Notes: generated from the sequence alone by a model not told the origin. A stretch of 64,000 bases of DNA from Proteles cristata cristata (GCA_017311185.1 JAESUZ010002605.1:62001-126000); one strand, 5' to 3'; shown: positions 1 through 14,758, counted from the first letter of the stretch. Translations and numbers: made by a program.

Positions 1-284
1 TTATTCTCTAAAATTATATTTGTACCAGATCATAGGTTGTATCATTGCTTCCTACTTAACTGGTAAGTGAATTTTCTTCCTCAGTGCCTGGACTAGGTTA
101 AATATTAATATGCATATCATCAGGAAGTAATTCACCTTGAACTGTAGCAGCACAATCACATGGAATTGTCTCAACTCGGATTATATCGAGATCTCCAACA
201 TGATTACAGTTCTGTGCATGCTTTGTCAGCCTTTTTAGATCATAATTTATACACAACAAAATCCTGTAATTAAAAGTGTACATT
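1..284. other. Unassigned non-coding DNA
   Basis: No repeat or gene recognised. A 61-codon minus-strand open frame (98-283) has no start context, splice sites or family resemblance that I can name, so it is treated as chance. Confidence 0.4.
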
Positions 285-1134
285 ACAGAAGTTTTGACAA
301 ATATATACAGTCATGTAACCACCGTCACAATCATGTTACAGAATACTTTTATCACCTTAAAAAGCTTCTTAATGTGCAGTTGCAACAAATTTTCTCACTG
401 CCATTCCAGCCCTCGACAAACAATATCTTGGCATAGTTTTGCTTTTTCTAGAATTTTGTATGAACTAAAAATATACAAAACATAGTCTTTTGTGTTTGGT
501 TTCTTTCACTTGGCATATTCCTTTTGAGATTCCTCCATATTGATACATGTATTAACAGCTCATTCTTGGTGGCTAGGTCATATTTCATTATATGAATATG
601 TCATATCATTATTTGTACATGCATTCACTAGCTGATAGCAGTTTGGACTTGTTTCCATTTTATGGCTCTTGTGAATAAATCTGATATGAACATCCAAGGG
701 AAAGTATTGGTTTGTGCATATGCTTCCATTTCTTTTGGACAGACACTCAGGGTTGGACTGCCAAGTCATACAGTACATGTGTTTAACTTTATAAAATACA
801 GCAAAATTGTTTCCAAAGTGGATGTCCCATTTTGAATTTTCACTAGAATATTTGAACATTCTAGTTCCTCCAGGGGCGCCTGGGTGGCTTAGTCGGTTAA
901 GCGTCCGACTTCCGCTTGGGTCATGATCTCTCAGTTCGTGGGTTCGAGCCCCACGTCGGGCTCTGTGCTGACTGCCAGCTCAGAGCCTAGAGCCTGTTTC
1001 AGAGTCTGTATCTCCCTCTCTCTCTGACCCTCCCCTGCTCACGTTCTCTCTCTCTCTCTCTCTCCTAGAAATAAGTAAAAATATTTTTAAAAGAACATTT
1101 CTAGCTCCTCCATATCTTTACCAACACTCCCCAA
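285..1134 (-). mobile_element. Old L1 3' part, antisense, split by a CanSINE
   Basis: Read on the minus strand this is the end of L1 ORF2 and its 3' region. The plus strand shows the usual antisense landmarks: a stretch on target sites and small displacement near 490-560, then the 'ctcctccatatctttaccaacact' type motif near 1104-1127, interrupted at 873-1092 by a CanSINE. Divergence is high, so it is an old mammalian L1M-type copy. It meets a plus-strand L1 at about 1134; both pieces include ORF2-end sequence, so they are two separate insertions. Confidence 0.6.
873..1092 (+). repeat. CanSINE, young subfamily
   Basis: Complete tRNA-Lys-derived SINE: it starts GGGGCGCCTGGGTGGC, has a B-box GGTTCGAGCCC, a CT-rich region with a (CT)n run at 1042-1064, and an A-rich end. 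It is flanked by a TSD at 854-872 and 1093-1112 (about 18 of 20 bases equal). The 3' half has the 'ctgactgccagctcag' and 'tctcctagaaata' features of the young group seen again at 29265 and 48574. It sits inside an old antisense L1. Confidence 0.93.
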
Positions 1135-3165
<2,031 letters not shown>

Positions 3166-3480
3166 TCAAATATTTTAGACAATTTGTCTTAATCATTAGT
3201 GATATGAGAAAATATATTGCAAGAAATGTCCTATTAAAACCTCCCTTTTAAATTCTATAATTTTTCTAAAATCTTCAAGGGATTTTGTTTTTGTTTTTGT
3301 TTTTTTGGTCGTTTATTTCTTTTGCCCTTCCTGTTTTGTTTTAAAGAATAGTCATTTTCAACATCTCCTTTGTCTTATTTATTTGAAATTTTATAATTTG
3401 AATTAATCATTTTGGTTGGTTTTCATGACTATTGAACTCCCATGGGTATGCCAACATGAGTTTAAATCCAATTGACTATG
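3166..3480. other. Unassigned AT-rich DNA
   Basis: T-rich sequence with a (TTTTTG)-like stretch near 3283-3307; no gene or clear repeat seen. Confidence 0.4.
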
Positions 3481-3648
3481 AGGTGCCTGGGTTCAGTCCA
3501 TTAAACATCAGACTTTTCACTTCAGCTCAGGTTATGATCTCAGGGCTTATGGGACTAAGCCCCACATTGGGCTCTGTGCTGTCAACACAGAGCCTGCTTG
3601 GGATTCTCTCTCTTCCCCTCTCTCTGCCCCTCTCCCACTTGGGCTTGT

Positions 3649-3680
<32 letters not shown>

Positions 3681-3716
3681 TCTCTCTCAAAATAAATAAA
3701 CAAAAATTTAAAAAAA
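3481..3716 (+). repeat. CanSINE, diverged
   Basis: Diverged tRNA-Lys-type SINE. The head 'aggtgcctgggttcagtcc' has lost a clean A-box; the B-box region and 'gggctctgtgctgtcaacac' are readable. A long (CT)n tract (3650-3688) precedes the 'aataaataaa' end. Weak TSD 'ccaattgacta' / 'cacaactgacta' (3468-3478, 3718-3729). Confidence 0.85.
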
Positions 3717-5089
3717 ACACAACTGACTAAACGCTTAAAACAAATGCACTGGTTATTTGATGTGGTCTGCTCATTTACTTGGTTTTGTACTTGGATAGAG
3801 GTCTTTTAAAGGAAAATCTGAGCATTTGCATGCATCTAAAATTGGTGAGAACAAGAAGACAGAAACACTACCTCTTTCACCAGACAGTAGACTGTCCATT
3901 TGGCATCTTGCCTGGAAAGTTGCAAACTCAATTAAATGCACATATGGCCCAGAGCAGTAAGCATTCATCTTTGCCAAGATTCATTTCTCTATGGCATTTC
4001 CAAGCTATGGCTAGGCTAGAAACCCTTTCCATGTAATGAACTGCATTTTTGTTTAATAATTTCAGATTGTACAATGCTTTCTCTGACATAAAAGTAATCA
4101 TGGAAAACATCAAATAGAATATCAGCACAAATTCTACAAGTGTGCTTTTCTACTGAGATACATTCTATTTAGGAAGTCAGGTTTAGAGATATCTACCCTT
4201 AATGAGAGGTAATGGTAGAATTAATAAATCTCCCAATATTTCCTGAAGCAGCTGTTCTCCTTTGAAATAATGAGCATATGGTTTCATCATATTTTATTGA
4301 TTTGATCCCCTTCAGCTAAAGAAATATTTCAGTGGAATGCAAACAACTTTCACCATTTCTGCATATTTCTCCATTGTCCTGGCTAAACACAAAGTTGATG
4401 AGCATACAAATGAAAAGCCAAAGGCAGTATTTAGATTTCTTAACCCAAAGACAAGACAAAAGATCAGATGGGACCCTTGAAATGTCTTTATTTCTGAGAT
4501 GCCTACCTAAATATTTACTAGATTTTAAAAACAAAGTGGAATGGACTAAAATAAGTAATGGGGTAAAGAGACCTCATATCTTATATAGATGCAGGGGTTG
4601 TCAGGGTCTGAGCCAATGGAGTAAATACACTAAGAAGGCAGAACATGACCATAACTTTCTAGCAGTGTGTATTCAGGGTTGATTCAAGGAAGTGGTTATC
4701 AAAATTATAGAAAGAACTCAAGGAAGGCTGGGCTAAGGTTCAAATAGGTAGAAATGAGCAGGAGTCCATTAGAAAACACATATTAGTCCAGGTAAAAGAA
4801 TAGTAAGAGGTTAGATACAGGGCATAAAAAGAAAATCAGCCCAAGTTTGGGTGGGAATCAACAGAGTGAGCGAAAAAAGATTTAGATCAACATCAGAGAC
4901 AACAGATAGGTAACTTCCAAAGGAGGGGAACTAAGCTATTTGAGAATTACTGAAAAAATCTGTATTTTAACTAGTCTTACCTCCCTCCTCCCCATCCTAT
5001 CAATAGTCCCTTTGTAGAAGAGCTTCTCCTCCCAGAACTATATAATTTTATGGAACAAAGTTATTCTTTCATTAGTATTTCTCTCATTT
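3717..5089. other. Unassigned non-coding DNA
   Basis: No gene, RNA or repeat recognised in 1.4 kb. A 116-codon plus-strand frame (4332-4682) resembles no family I know and has no supporting splice or start context. Confidence 0.4.
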
Positions 5090-5285
5090 TGCAATAGTGG
5101 AGTATGCTGCTTCTTCAGAATGAACCCTGACTGGTGTGCTCCAACAACTGCATTGTTGACTTAAAATGTGGATTATTGAGCCCCAGCTCGCAAGAGCAGA
5201 GATTCAGCAAATAGGAGGTTGAGCTAAAATTTGCATTTTAATGAACTCTCCAAAAAGATCTGGATTGAGAATTTTTCCCTTCTGG
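5090..5285 (+). mobile_element. MER5A-like hAT-Charlie fragment (tentative)
   Basis: A diverged stretch with the non-autonomous hAT element pattern: 'gattcag' followed by 'ttgcattttaatgaactctcc' (5233-5253) and an ending like the inverted-terminal motif. Short and old; no TSD seen. Confidence 0.45.
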
Positions 5286-6358
5286 TTTCCTGAGGCATGT
5301 GGCTTTTGACGCTCTAACTGAGTTCTGCAGGAGGCCATTTGTGACTCTGATCTTGATTAATTATCAGAAACAGAGCTATTTCTATGCACATTATGACAGA
5401 AGAAGCAAATGGTTCGGCCTAATTTATTTGTTATTCTTCTGAGATATGACATAAAGGAAAATAGTAGCAAAGTATTTTAATATAGGGCTAAAGGATGGAA
5501 CTGTTAAATTCATTGTGTTCTTTAGTCATATGCTTTTGTCAGACACAGTAAGGTGTGTTTTGATGCAAAACATCTCTAGGTTTTTTCTTTGGCATGCCAA
5601 AATATCCAGTGAACCTCTAAGAGGACTGGTTACAGTCTAGCATTTCTGAAACAATTTGACCATAGGAGTCTCTTTAGGAAGAGGAGTATTGACTGATATT
5701 CTTCCAGAGCTCATGTTCAGTGGAATAAAGTAAATAAAATGCTAGTTTACTGACTTAAACCATTTATACATTTTTGCAAATATATAGCCACAGTGAAGAA
5801 GAGATCGCTCAGGAGTGAATGTCCAAACATTATTGCTAATTTACTATTTATAGTCATATGCAATTTATTATTGCAGAAACTCGACTCAATAAATCATCAA
5901 GTCTAGCCAGATCAGAAAATGGCTGAAGGAACCTCAAGTAAGGTTTCTAAACCATAGTATTGGACACCACCACATTGGGGAAAGGCAGGGTTGTAGTTGA
6001 CTAAAAGTCAATAGTCAGTAATGGCCTATCTGAGAAGCAAATGTATTTAAACTGCCTAGAAAGAGCTGCACAAGTAGGGTTGGATTGTAAATGGAAAACA
6101 TCAGTAAAGAAAATAATTATTATATAAACTGAGGCAAAAATGCCAAGATGTATAGAGGAAGTGAATTCTAGGAACAGAAACAAGGTTAAAAAATGTGTGG
6201 CAGAGTCAATGCCATAGAATGGACATGGTAGAGTCTCATATGTCAGACATTATACTCTTAGGTAATGTATTTTCAGCGTACCTGTCCTTTATTTGTTTTC
6301 TTTGAGGTCATTCTTCCTCAGGTCCTTAAGGAAAATACATGTAGACTTTAAAATTTAT
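5286..6358. other. Unassigned non-coding DNA
   Basis: About 1.1 kb with no recognised repeat or gene. It contains TAAT-rich blocks but nothing that decides a function. Confidence 0.4.
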
Positions 6359-6569
6359 AGGAGCACCTGGGTGGCTCAGTCAGTTAAGGGTCTGTCTTCG
6401 GTCTAGGTCACGATCTCGCAGTTTGTGAGTTCGAGCCCCTAGTCCAGCTCTGTGCTGACAGCTCAGAGTCTGGTGCCTGCTTCGGATTCTGTCTCCCTCT
6501 CTCTCTGCCCCTCTCCCACTCCCACTCTGTCTCTCTCTTTCAGAAAGTAAACATTAAAACATTTTTAAA
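6359..6569 (+). repeat. CanSINE, intermediate age
   Basis: Head 'aggagcacctgggtggctcag', B-box 'gagttcgagcccc', CT-rich section, then 'aaacattaaaacat'. Short A/T-rich duplication 'aaaatttatag' / 'aaaaattatag' at the two ends. Confidence 0.9.
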
Positions 6570-7529
6570 AAATTATAGACTACCACTTATTGAGTGTCTG
6601 TTATACTCTAAACCCATGTTAATCATATTTCTGTTATCAATTATAAAATATTATCTAAAATAACAAATATAATATTCATAACATATTAGATAACTTATTA
6701 GATGATAGAGTATCTAATGCAATTTTCACAAAATGCTTTACAAGGTGAAGGCCAAGCAACTCATCCAAGGACAAGTTCCTCCAAACTAGGAAAATGGACA
6801 AAACTTAGGATCATTTATTTATGATAATTTGATTTAGTTATAATTTTTTTAATTTTTACATTTTATTTCTTTTATTTGTGACTTAAATAGGTGTGATACT
6901 TCATCTTCATATTATATTAATATCCCATATTCTCTTTAAAGATGATAAAATATAATTGTGACAAAGAAAACTGTTCATCAAAAATGTATTCTCCTATTAG
7001 CCAATAATGAGTCCCACAATATCTTAATTGCTTTTGTTCATTTGTTTTCTCTATACTTCACAAAGTTAACCGACTGTTAATGATATAAGATAAATTAATT
7101 ATGATACTGGCCTGAATAAAAAGGTATTGGACAATAATCTGGGATGGATGCAACAAACTAGCTTTCTGTTTTTCCACATTACAGTGAAAAGGGGCCATAC
7201 ACATCATTTGAGGGGCATGAATAATTAGTCCAAATGAAAGGTGTGGCCAAGGCTTAGTAAAATTTCCCTATAATACAACATTTCATCTTGTATTTGTACA
7301 GGCTGTTTAAACAGGCCGTATCTTTCCTTCCACGGTTCATGGAAAAATTCTGTTCTCTATTAGGTGAGAAAAAAACATTTGATTATACCCAATGGTTGTT
7401 TGGCATTAACAGGTCATCTAGATCATGACCCAGATGTTCTGATCTTAAACACTTTAGATCAAGAGCTGCTCTTGCCACTTCAGTTGAGAACATCCCCTGC
7501 TTTTGTTGGCTTTTTCAGCCTCCATGAGG
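6570..7529. other. Unassigned AT-rich DNA
   Basis: AT-rich and without a recognised repeat. It contains a perfect 12-bp palindrome CTGTTTAAACAG at about 7303-7314. Confidence 0.4.
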
Positions 7530-7655
7530 TCAATGTTATTTTCCCTGTTTCTCAAGTGAAGAGACCAGTAGAAAGAAACTTGCTCAAGTGTCACAATCAA
7601 AGGAAGTCACTTGAAAAATTAAACTTTGAACCCAAAGCCTCTGAGATACTGGCTT
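7530..7655 (+). repeat. MIR fragment
   Basis: The old mammalian tRNA-derived SINE core is recognisable: 'ttattttccctgtttctcaag', then 'aacttgctcaagtgtcacaatca', then 'ctttgaacccaaagcct', in the order and spacing of MIR. A 99-codon open frame (7364-7663) runs through it and is therefore not taken as a gene. Confidence 0.6.
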
Positions 7656-9259
7656 ACCAATGACTACCTAAAGCAAAGTGCATTTCTTATGCTCTAAAAA
7701 TCCTTGCTCCTTTTGAAACCAAAATACTGTAAATAAAGAGGCACACCACCTTTTTTTTTTCAAAAATAAATTTAGCCCATGATTATGAATCTACAGATGG
7801 CACTAGAACTTACAATAAATAACAACTAAATGAGTATCTAAATATAGATAATTTGGGGGCATAAAGCAGCTTTGCAGAATATTATGAAATTCTAATCATT
7901 CTTATTCTATTTTTTTGATACACATAACTATTATTTTTCTCATATGAGCTTCAAATTTTATGAAAGACCTACATTCACATCACATACTATTTGTGGAGAA
8001 AAAGAAAGGAAAAATATCAAATCACAATGATATTGTGATAGATTAGTCAATACTAATTTGTAATTGAGTTTCTTCATTTAACATTAAGTCAAATGGATCT
8101 CACGATGAAAGCTAAGTCTTAAAATATCTTAGGTTTTCAGGACTTATAACCACCAAGAAAATCAAGATTTATTTACTTAAATCTTTCTATATTAATATGT
8201 GTAACACAAGTTTTCAGATTTTTGTGAAACTTTTCAGGATTATAAGCAGAAGGGTGACTTCTCTCAGTGATATTCAACTGACAATAAAACAGATAAAGCT
8301 ATCACTCGTGATGTGTATTTACATTATTATATAAATCTACCTATGCACACACACACACACACACATATGTAACATTCTGATACAAATGTTATATTTAACC
8401 AAGATATGTAATTTCTATAAATCAGTATCATAAATGTGTGATGAATAAATGATAACTTTGTGTAATTTAATACAAAAAATAATTCTGCATTCATTTTACT
8501 TTTTTTTTCATAAATTGATATAAACTGTGTTGGCCCTGAGAGCATCTGGTTTTATGTGTATACACATGGCAATTAGCTCACAGCCAATGAGAATAAACAG
8601 GTGCATCAGTGATGATGAAATGAGAAAAAAGAAGTGAGAGCTGTTTTGCCATGTTAATAATTGCCAAAGACAGAAACATTTAAGTATTTACTTAATAAAG
8701 ATACTTAAATATTTCCTATTTAAAATAATCAACTATCCAAAATGTGTACATAAGGAAGATTAGTCGGAATGATAGATATGCATTGGACCATAGAAGAAAT
8801 GGAAGCTTTATCTTCAGCATATCACCATCTCTATGATTCACAATTTTTTTATCACATTTGTGGGTAGGAAAAAAAAATTCATCTTTGGCTGTGCATGCCA
8901 TTTTATTCTAAAAGGGTGGGTGAAGTAAGCCTAATTGTGAACAAAATTATGAAGAAGGTATTTTGTTTATAAAATATTTTTGTTGATAATTTCTGAATCT
9001 GTCTAAATTCATGTGGTCTATAAGACCCAGAATTTATCCAAAACCCAAAATTCTTCACTGTGCTCTCCCACCATGGGGCAGTCCAACTTGGGAAAGGAAG
9101 AAGAGAATTTGATCAAACTTAGGCCTTATTTACATTATGACATCACATGCTCTTCTGTATTATCAATAACCAGTGACAGTTGGACTAGTACTTACAGAAT
9201 CAGAAGGAAAAAGAATACACCAACTGAGCTAATAAAAGTTCATGGGATGCTGTAAGCTG
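7656..9259. other. Unassigned AT-rich DNA
   Basis: 1.6 kb with no recognised gene or interspersed repeat. It includes a short (CA)n run at 8345-8364. Confidence 0.4.
8345..8364. repeat. (CA)n microsatellite, short
   Basis: Ten uninterrupted CA units followed by 'tatg'. Confidence 0.95.
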
Positions 9260-11520
9260 GATACTCCTTTAAACTCTCTTTAAATCCATTCTTTTCACAT
9301 CTCAGTTATCATCAGTCAACACCTAGTTTATGAGCTGTCACCTCCTTCACCCTGGACACTTTCCCCTTTTCCCACTGAGCCTTTCCTGCAGGACAGTTCT
9401 TAAATGCTAATATTTTCCTGACCTGACCCAGGCCTCCCAAACCATACTCTTCAAACTATGACCTACAGAATTGTCATAACTATGAGCAGAAGATCTCTAT
9501 ATTTTCTCAAGGTGCTCCCACAACCTCTTTGACTTAAGTAACACTGATTTTACCATCATACCCCCTTTTCTCTCTAGTCTTCTCAAACAGCTGAGGTTCT
9601 TATTCCTTAGTAATCTTGGGGTGAGATGTATGATGATCTGTGCCCCTCCTCCCTCACCAATGTCTCTGCCCCAAATTCACTTTTTTATCTTTTTAAGAAA
9701 AGAAGGTCCCTTTGACTTTGACAGTATTCAGCCACAGAACCCTCTTGCTTTCCTTGTTCTTATTCAGCAATATTCATGTCGCCTCTCCTTTGTCAGCAAT
9801 TTACAGCTTGGCTTACAAAGTTCCTTTGTATCCCTATTACCTCATTCTAGTCATTGCCTTGGTGACTTAAATGTGACCATGAATGGATGTTCCACACAAT
9901 GGCCTTTGGGTGATTCAAATCATTCACCTCCACTGCTTATCTTTTCCTCTATTTCAGCAACTCTTACATCACATTTGGCTCTCTTGTCAACATGTATAAA
10001 ACTATTAAACTAATACCCAAACATTTCACTCTGAACACCAAGCACTCTCTTTTCAACTTGATTATTTATTTTTTTTCTTCAACAAAAACATCACCTATTT
10101 TGATGGTCCCTTTGCTCCTTTCCTACTTAGATTTCATGGTACATCGTTTCAGTAACCCTCTTGCAAAACTAAACTCATCTGCCTTAATTTTTAATTGAAC
10201 AAATCTACCCAAAACCCCTCCCCTGAATGAACCTAACCACCTGTTTTCTCTGAGCCTGCACTGATTATTCCAAAACCACCGGAAAATGTCTCATTGTACA
10301 ATATATTAATTCCACTATAAATTGAGAGGTAACAATTTCAATGAGCCCTCAGCACTGCCACATCTTTCTGATTCTCTGATAACTCATTTTTATATTCCCT
10401 ACAAGTACCTCGAATATTCCTTACTATTTTTTTTTCAAACATTGGACTATATTTATGCTATTTATGCTGATTCAAGTGACCCTGATTTCTATTTTAAAGG
10501 AATTAAAATCATCAGATGGAAACTTTCTAACTTTCTTTGAATAAAACATTCCAACCTACCCTCACGTGTACATATACTGTTTTCACTTTATACTGTTAAG
10601 TAGAGAACCTGCCCCTCCTCTTCCTTAAGGCTGATACTTCTACCTTTGTTTTGGACTCTATCCTCTCTCATCTTTAAAAACTGTAAATAATCAATTATCA
10701 TTTTAAAATTATTTAAATTTTCCTCTCAGTGAATCACTCCTGTTGTTTTTAAGTTGCTCAGCCTGTACACAAATATCTTAGTCCTCCATTACATCAGTTA
10801 CTGCCCCATGATTGTCTTCTTGAAAATCAAACTTTTCTGAACACTGATTTATATCTCCTCATATTTTTCACACCCCTGAAGCTGCTCACATCTGGATTTT
10901 GTTTCCTCTCTCTACCACAGCAACTCTTTCTAAGGACCCAGTGAATAATATCACTAAATGCAATTAACATTATCAGACCTTACTTTGATGCTAGTGAGCA
11001 CATCTTTCTTGATGTACTTTCTCCTCGGTTTCTGTGACACAATCCTCTTCTGGATTTTTTTCTCCTTGATTCTGCCTACTTTATTAGATAGTATTCTTCT
11101 ACTCCTCCATGAATGGAGGTTGGTTTATCAGGGTTTCTTCCCAAGCTCTCAGCCCCCATTATTCTTCAAGGACTCTCTCATACCACAGACATGTGTTCAA
11201 TTATCTTCTATATGCAGAGGACTAAAATAATAGTATCTCAGCTCCAGAGGGCATTTCTGATTTTCTTTATGTCATATTTATTCCATGGATGACATGACTT
11301 ACTGACTTATAATCTTTATCCTAACATATTAGGATAGCATATACTGTTTTCTCTTCATTTACAATTTTAACTCACATCTTGAACAAATCTCTTCTATTCT
11401 GACTCCCTGGATATTACAAGCAGTCCCACAGAACATAATTTTGGTCACTCTCTGGTAACTTCCTTCACATTTTTACCCAGTCTTCCTAACTTTTACCTCT
11501 GAATTTGGTCATGCAAGTTA
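9260..11520 (+). mobile_element. Old L2/CR1-clade LINE remnant (best support 10930-11260)
   Basis: A long pyrimidine-rich plus-strand stretch full of broken frames. Near 11029-11070 the order 'ggtttctgtgacacaatcctcttctggat' and the following CT-rich text match the L2 reverse transcriptase coding region as I know it. The portion before 10800 only resembles the style of this family and may be something else. No intact domain remains. Confidence 0.4.
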
Positions 11521-11794
11521 ATCCACCACAAAAGAAAATGTCAACAACAACAAAAAAATTTGACAAATATTAATGTCTATTAACTACTTCTGATAAAACA
11601 TCAGTAAAAGAATAAGAAAGTAGTGTGGTAAGAAAAGAAGGATGAGAGGTAAGATCAAACCTTGGAAAAGCCTGACAAGGAGAAACAAGAGAGAAGCTTG
11701 TGAGCCAAGAAAAATAAAAGGAAGGGAAAGTACTTTTGCATCCTATTTTATTTTAGAGAGGAATTGTCATATGACACAACTTTGCTTTTTTTTT
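11521..11794. other. Unassigned A-rich DNA
   Basis: Purine-rich, no gene or clear repeat. Confidence 0.4.
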
Positions 11795-12470
11795 TAATGA
11801 AAACTCTCCCTTTAATCATTACACACCTATCAAAATGGCAAAATCCAGAATACTGACAATACCAAATGCTGACAAGAATATGCAGCAACAAAGACTCTCA
11901 TCCTTTGCTAGTGGGAATGCAAAATGGTACAGCCACTGTGGAAGATAGTTTGGTGGTTCCCTACAAAACTGAACATATTCTTATCATATGATCCAGTAAT
12001 CATGCTATTTGATATTTAGCTAAGCAAGTTGATGTTTGTAGCAACTTTATTCATAATTGCCAAAACTTGTAATTGACCAAGATGTCCTTCAGATAAACTA
12101 TGGTACAGCCAGGCAATGGAATATTATTTAGCACTAAAAATAAATAATCTGTCAAGCCATGGGAAGATATAGAAGAACCTTAAATACATAGTACTATGTG
12201 AAAGACGCCATCTGCAAAGGCTACATACTGTATGATTCCAACTATATAACATTCTAGAAAGGGCATAGTTATAGACACAGTAAAAAGATCAGTGGTTGCC
12301 AGGGAATAGGGTGACGGCAGGGAACAGGCAAAACACAGGAGATGTTTAGGATAGCGAAAATTCTCTATATGTTATTATACAGCTGTACACATGTGATTAC
12401 ACGTTTGTCCAAATCCATAAAACATACAAGAATAAGAGTGAACCCTTGTGTAAATTATGGACGTTAACTA

Positions 12471-12684
12471 CTTTTTAAATTTTTTAAAATTTATTTTTGA
12501 GAGACAGAGAGACAGTGCATGCATGGGGGAGGGGAAGAGAGAGAGGGAGACACAGAATCCAAAGTAGGCTCCAGGCTCAGAGCTGTCACCACAGAGCCTG
12601 ATGCAGGGCTCGAACTCATAATCTGTGAGATCATGATCTGTGCTGAAGTTGGACGCTTAACTGACTGAGCCACCCAGGTGCTCC
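12471..12684 (-). repeat. CanSINE, intermediate age
   Basis: Minus-strand SINE ending 'gagccacccaggtgctcc' at the head side, with 'gctcgaac' B-box complement. Likely TSD 'ggacgttaact' (12459-12469) and 'gatgttaagttaact' (12687-12701). It lies in an L1MA-like 3' UTR. Confidence 0.92.
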
Positions 12685-12775
12685 TAGATGTTAAGTTAAC
12701 TTAATATTAACTTAATAAATTAAGTTAATTAATATTAACTTAATAAGTTAAGTTAACTTAAGTTAACTTAAATAC
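12685..12775. repeat. TTAAGTTAAC / TTAATATTAAC tandem repeat
   Basis: About 85 bases built from two mixed units, each containing TTAA; many GTTAAC palindromes are present. It directly follows the CanSINE and replaces sequence expected between 'ggacgtta' and 'tgatgtgtcaa' of the L1. Confidence 0.9.
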
Positions 12776-12960
12776 AAGGTGATGTGTCAAAGTAGGTTCA
12801 TCAATTGTATTAAACATATCACTTTGATGAAATATACTGATAATGGGGGAAGCTATGACTCAATGTGGGCAGAGGGGTATATGGGAAATCTCTGTACCTC
12901 CTCTCAATTTTGCTATGATCTTAAAACTTCTTTAAAAAATAAAGCCTTAAAAAACAGTAA

Positions 12961-14528
12961 AACTCAACCTTTAGACACAGGTCTACCCTGTAACTCTATT
13001 CCAGATGCTTTTGCTCTCACCACAGCTTCTCCTTCATAAAACATCTGGAGAAGAGAGCAGCTTATTTCTCCCTTAACAAATCACTTTCTGGAAATACTCT
13101 CACCATTCACATTAAAGTTTCTACATAATGACAAGTGCCAGATAGCCCAGCAGACTTTATACAAGAATATAACTCCAACAGTAAAAAGAGAAAACCAGAC
13201 CAAATCTATAATTTGGTGTATAGTCAAGGTTACTGAGTTTATGATGATATGGAGAGAAAGTTTTCAAAGCATTGTCTGGTGATAGGTGGCATAATTTTAC
13301 TACTTCCTAATGCTGTTATGGTCAGTCATGTCCCCAAAATTATGTTAAGCAAATTAATGGGGACAAAAAGAAAGAGTAAAGCTAAGCTTATTAAAGCATA
13401 TCCCAACCGACTAGTAAATGTGTTAAAAATATACCACAAACTAGCCAACTTGCCATCCCAATAAGCAAGCTGAGGTTTTCTGGGAAGAGGTAACATACTT
13501 CCAGTAGGGTAAGTCCTTGGCAGAAAATTAAGAATGACTTTTCCATCAAAGACTTAGTTGGTCACGAATAAGAGGACTAAAAGAAAATAAGTGATTTTGT
13601 TAAATAGCAATTAAACAATTTGGTTTAGAGTGACATGGTGAAAATACCTCTTGCCAAGCCAAAGATGTATTAGGGGGGTTGGGTAAGGTCTATAAGGATT
13701 CTTTGGCTACAAAAAGCCAGGAATATAGGATAAAAGGAACAGAATATTTAATTTAAAAATTAACCCTTTTATTACATTAAGATATAACTTAGTAAATAGA
13801 ACACAAAAAGACGACATTTCCTTAAAATCTTTCCTCAAAAAAAGAGAAACATTTCAACAAAAAGACAGAATTCATTGTCTTTGGCTTATTTTCTCCTCCA
13901 GACAAATAGACTATCTTTTTTTTTTTTTTAACTCATTTTGTTTCACAAACAAAAAGTAAGGGTAAGGGCAGATTCTAGCAGGACAGTCACATTCAAAATA
14001 CTGAATCATACATATAGTAGGTTGAGACACAGAAAGCAATGTAAGGGCTATGTCCATTGTACTAAATTCCACATAATAAGTTCTCCCAAAAGAAATACCA
14101 CTCTAAGAACTGAAAATTTCAGGTTAGTAGAACATAGTTTTAAAAGGTACCATTAAAGATACTAATAAAGAATGTCTCAATTTCAGGCAATCAACCCTGG
14201 GATTTTTTTTTTTTCTGCTTTAAATGTATAGGACGTAAATGTTCAAAACTTTGTAGGTTTAAGAAAAAAAAATCACTCTGAATCAAATATCATTAATAAA
14301 TCTATTAGAAAAAGTGTTTACAATTTATTAACTTGCAGTATATTTACTGCAGGAACTTAGTTTAATGTGTTTACTATTAAACATGGAACATTTTTATTTA
14401 TATTGACATTCAAGATAGCAAAACTCACTAAGAATGCAATTCATTGAATCTGAGAGAACTATTTAGCATCTGTATCTTAGTAAAATAAGAGAAAAAATAC
14501 AAGTCTAGTGATATAAAATTCTCACATC
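12961..14528. other. Unassigned non-coding DNA
   Basis: 1.6 kb without a recognised repeat. Frames at 13249-13464 and 13938-14156 (about 70 codons) match no family I recognise. T-run at 13915-13930. Confidence 0.4.
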
Positions 14529-14546
14529 AAATAAACGTAAAATATA

Positions 14547-14758
14547 GGGGCACCTGGGTGGCTCAGTTGGTTAAGTGTGTGACTTCGGCTCAGGTCATGG
14601 TCTCACGGTTCATGAGTTTGAGCCCCATTTCGGGCTCTGTCATGACAGCCAGTTCAGAACCTGGAGACTGTTTCAGATTCTGTGTCTCCCTCTCTCTCTG
14701 ACCCTCCCCTGCTCACGTCATCTCTCTCTCTCAGAAATAAATAAAAAACATTAAAAAA
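14547..14758 (+). repeat. CanSINE, intermediate age
   Basis: Head GGGGCACCTGGGTGGCTCAG, internal promoter boxes, CT-rich part and 'aaataaataaaaaacatt' end. TSD 14529-14546 / 14759-14776 ('aaataaacgtaaaatata' / 'aaataaatgtaaagtaca'). Confidence 0.95.

Larger units (their letters stand above)
11795..12960 (+). mobile_element. L1MA-like 3' end, split by a CanSINE and a TTAAGTTAAC repeat
   Basis: Plus-strand L1 3' region with well-known landmarks: 'gtgggaatgcaaaatggtac' (11912), 'caatggaatattatttagc', 'aagatcagtggttgccaggg', then after the interruption 'atatgggaaatctctgtacc' (12879) and 'aaaaaataaagcc' near the end. The interruption is a CanSINE (12471-12684) plus a repeat tract (12685-12775). 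No open frame survives. Confidence 0.8.

Noticed and set aside
98..283. 61-codon minus-strand frame
   Set aside because: Considered as an exon; no splice context or known family.
873..950. tRNA-Lys-like sequence in CanSINEs
   Set aside because: Internal promoter boxes are present in about 30 copies, but they are SINE heads with tails and TSDs, not tRNA genes.
4332..4682. 116-codon open frame
   Set aside because: No recognised domain, no exon signals; expected by chance in 64 kb.
7364..7663. 99-codon open frame
   Set aside because: Its second half is MIR sequence; chance frame.
9621..10013. 130-codon plus-strand open frame
   Set aside because: Pyrimidine-rich, Ser/Leu/Pro/Phe-rich reading in an old LINE-like stretch; no family, splice or start support.
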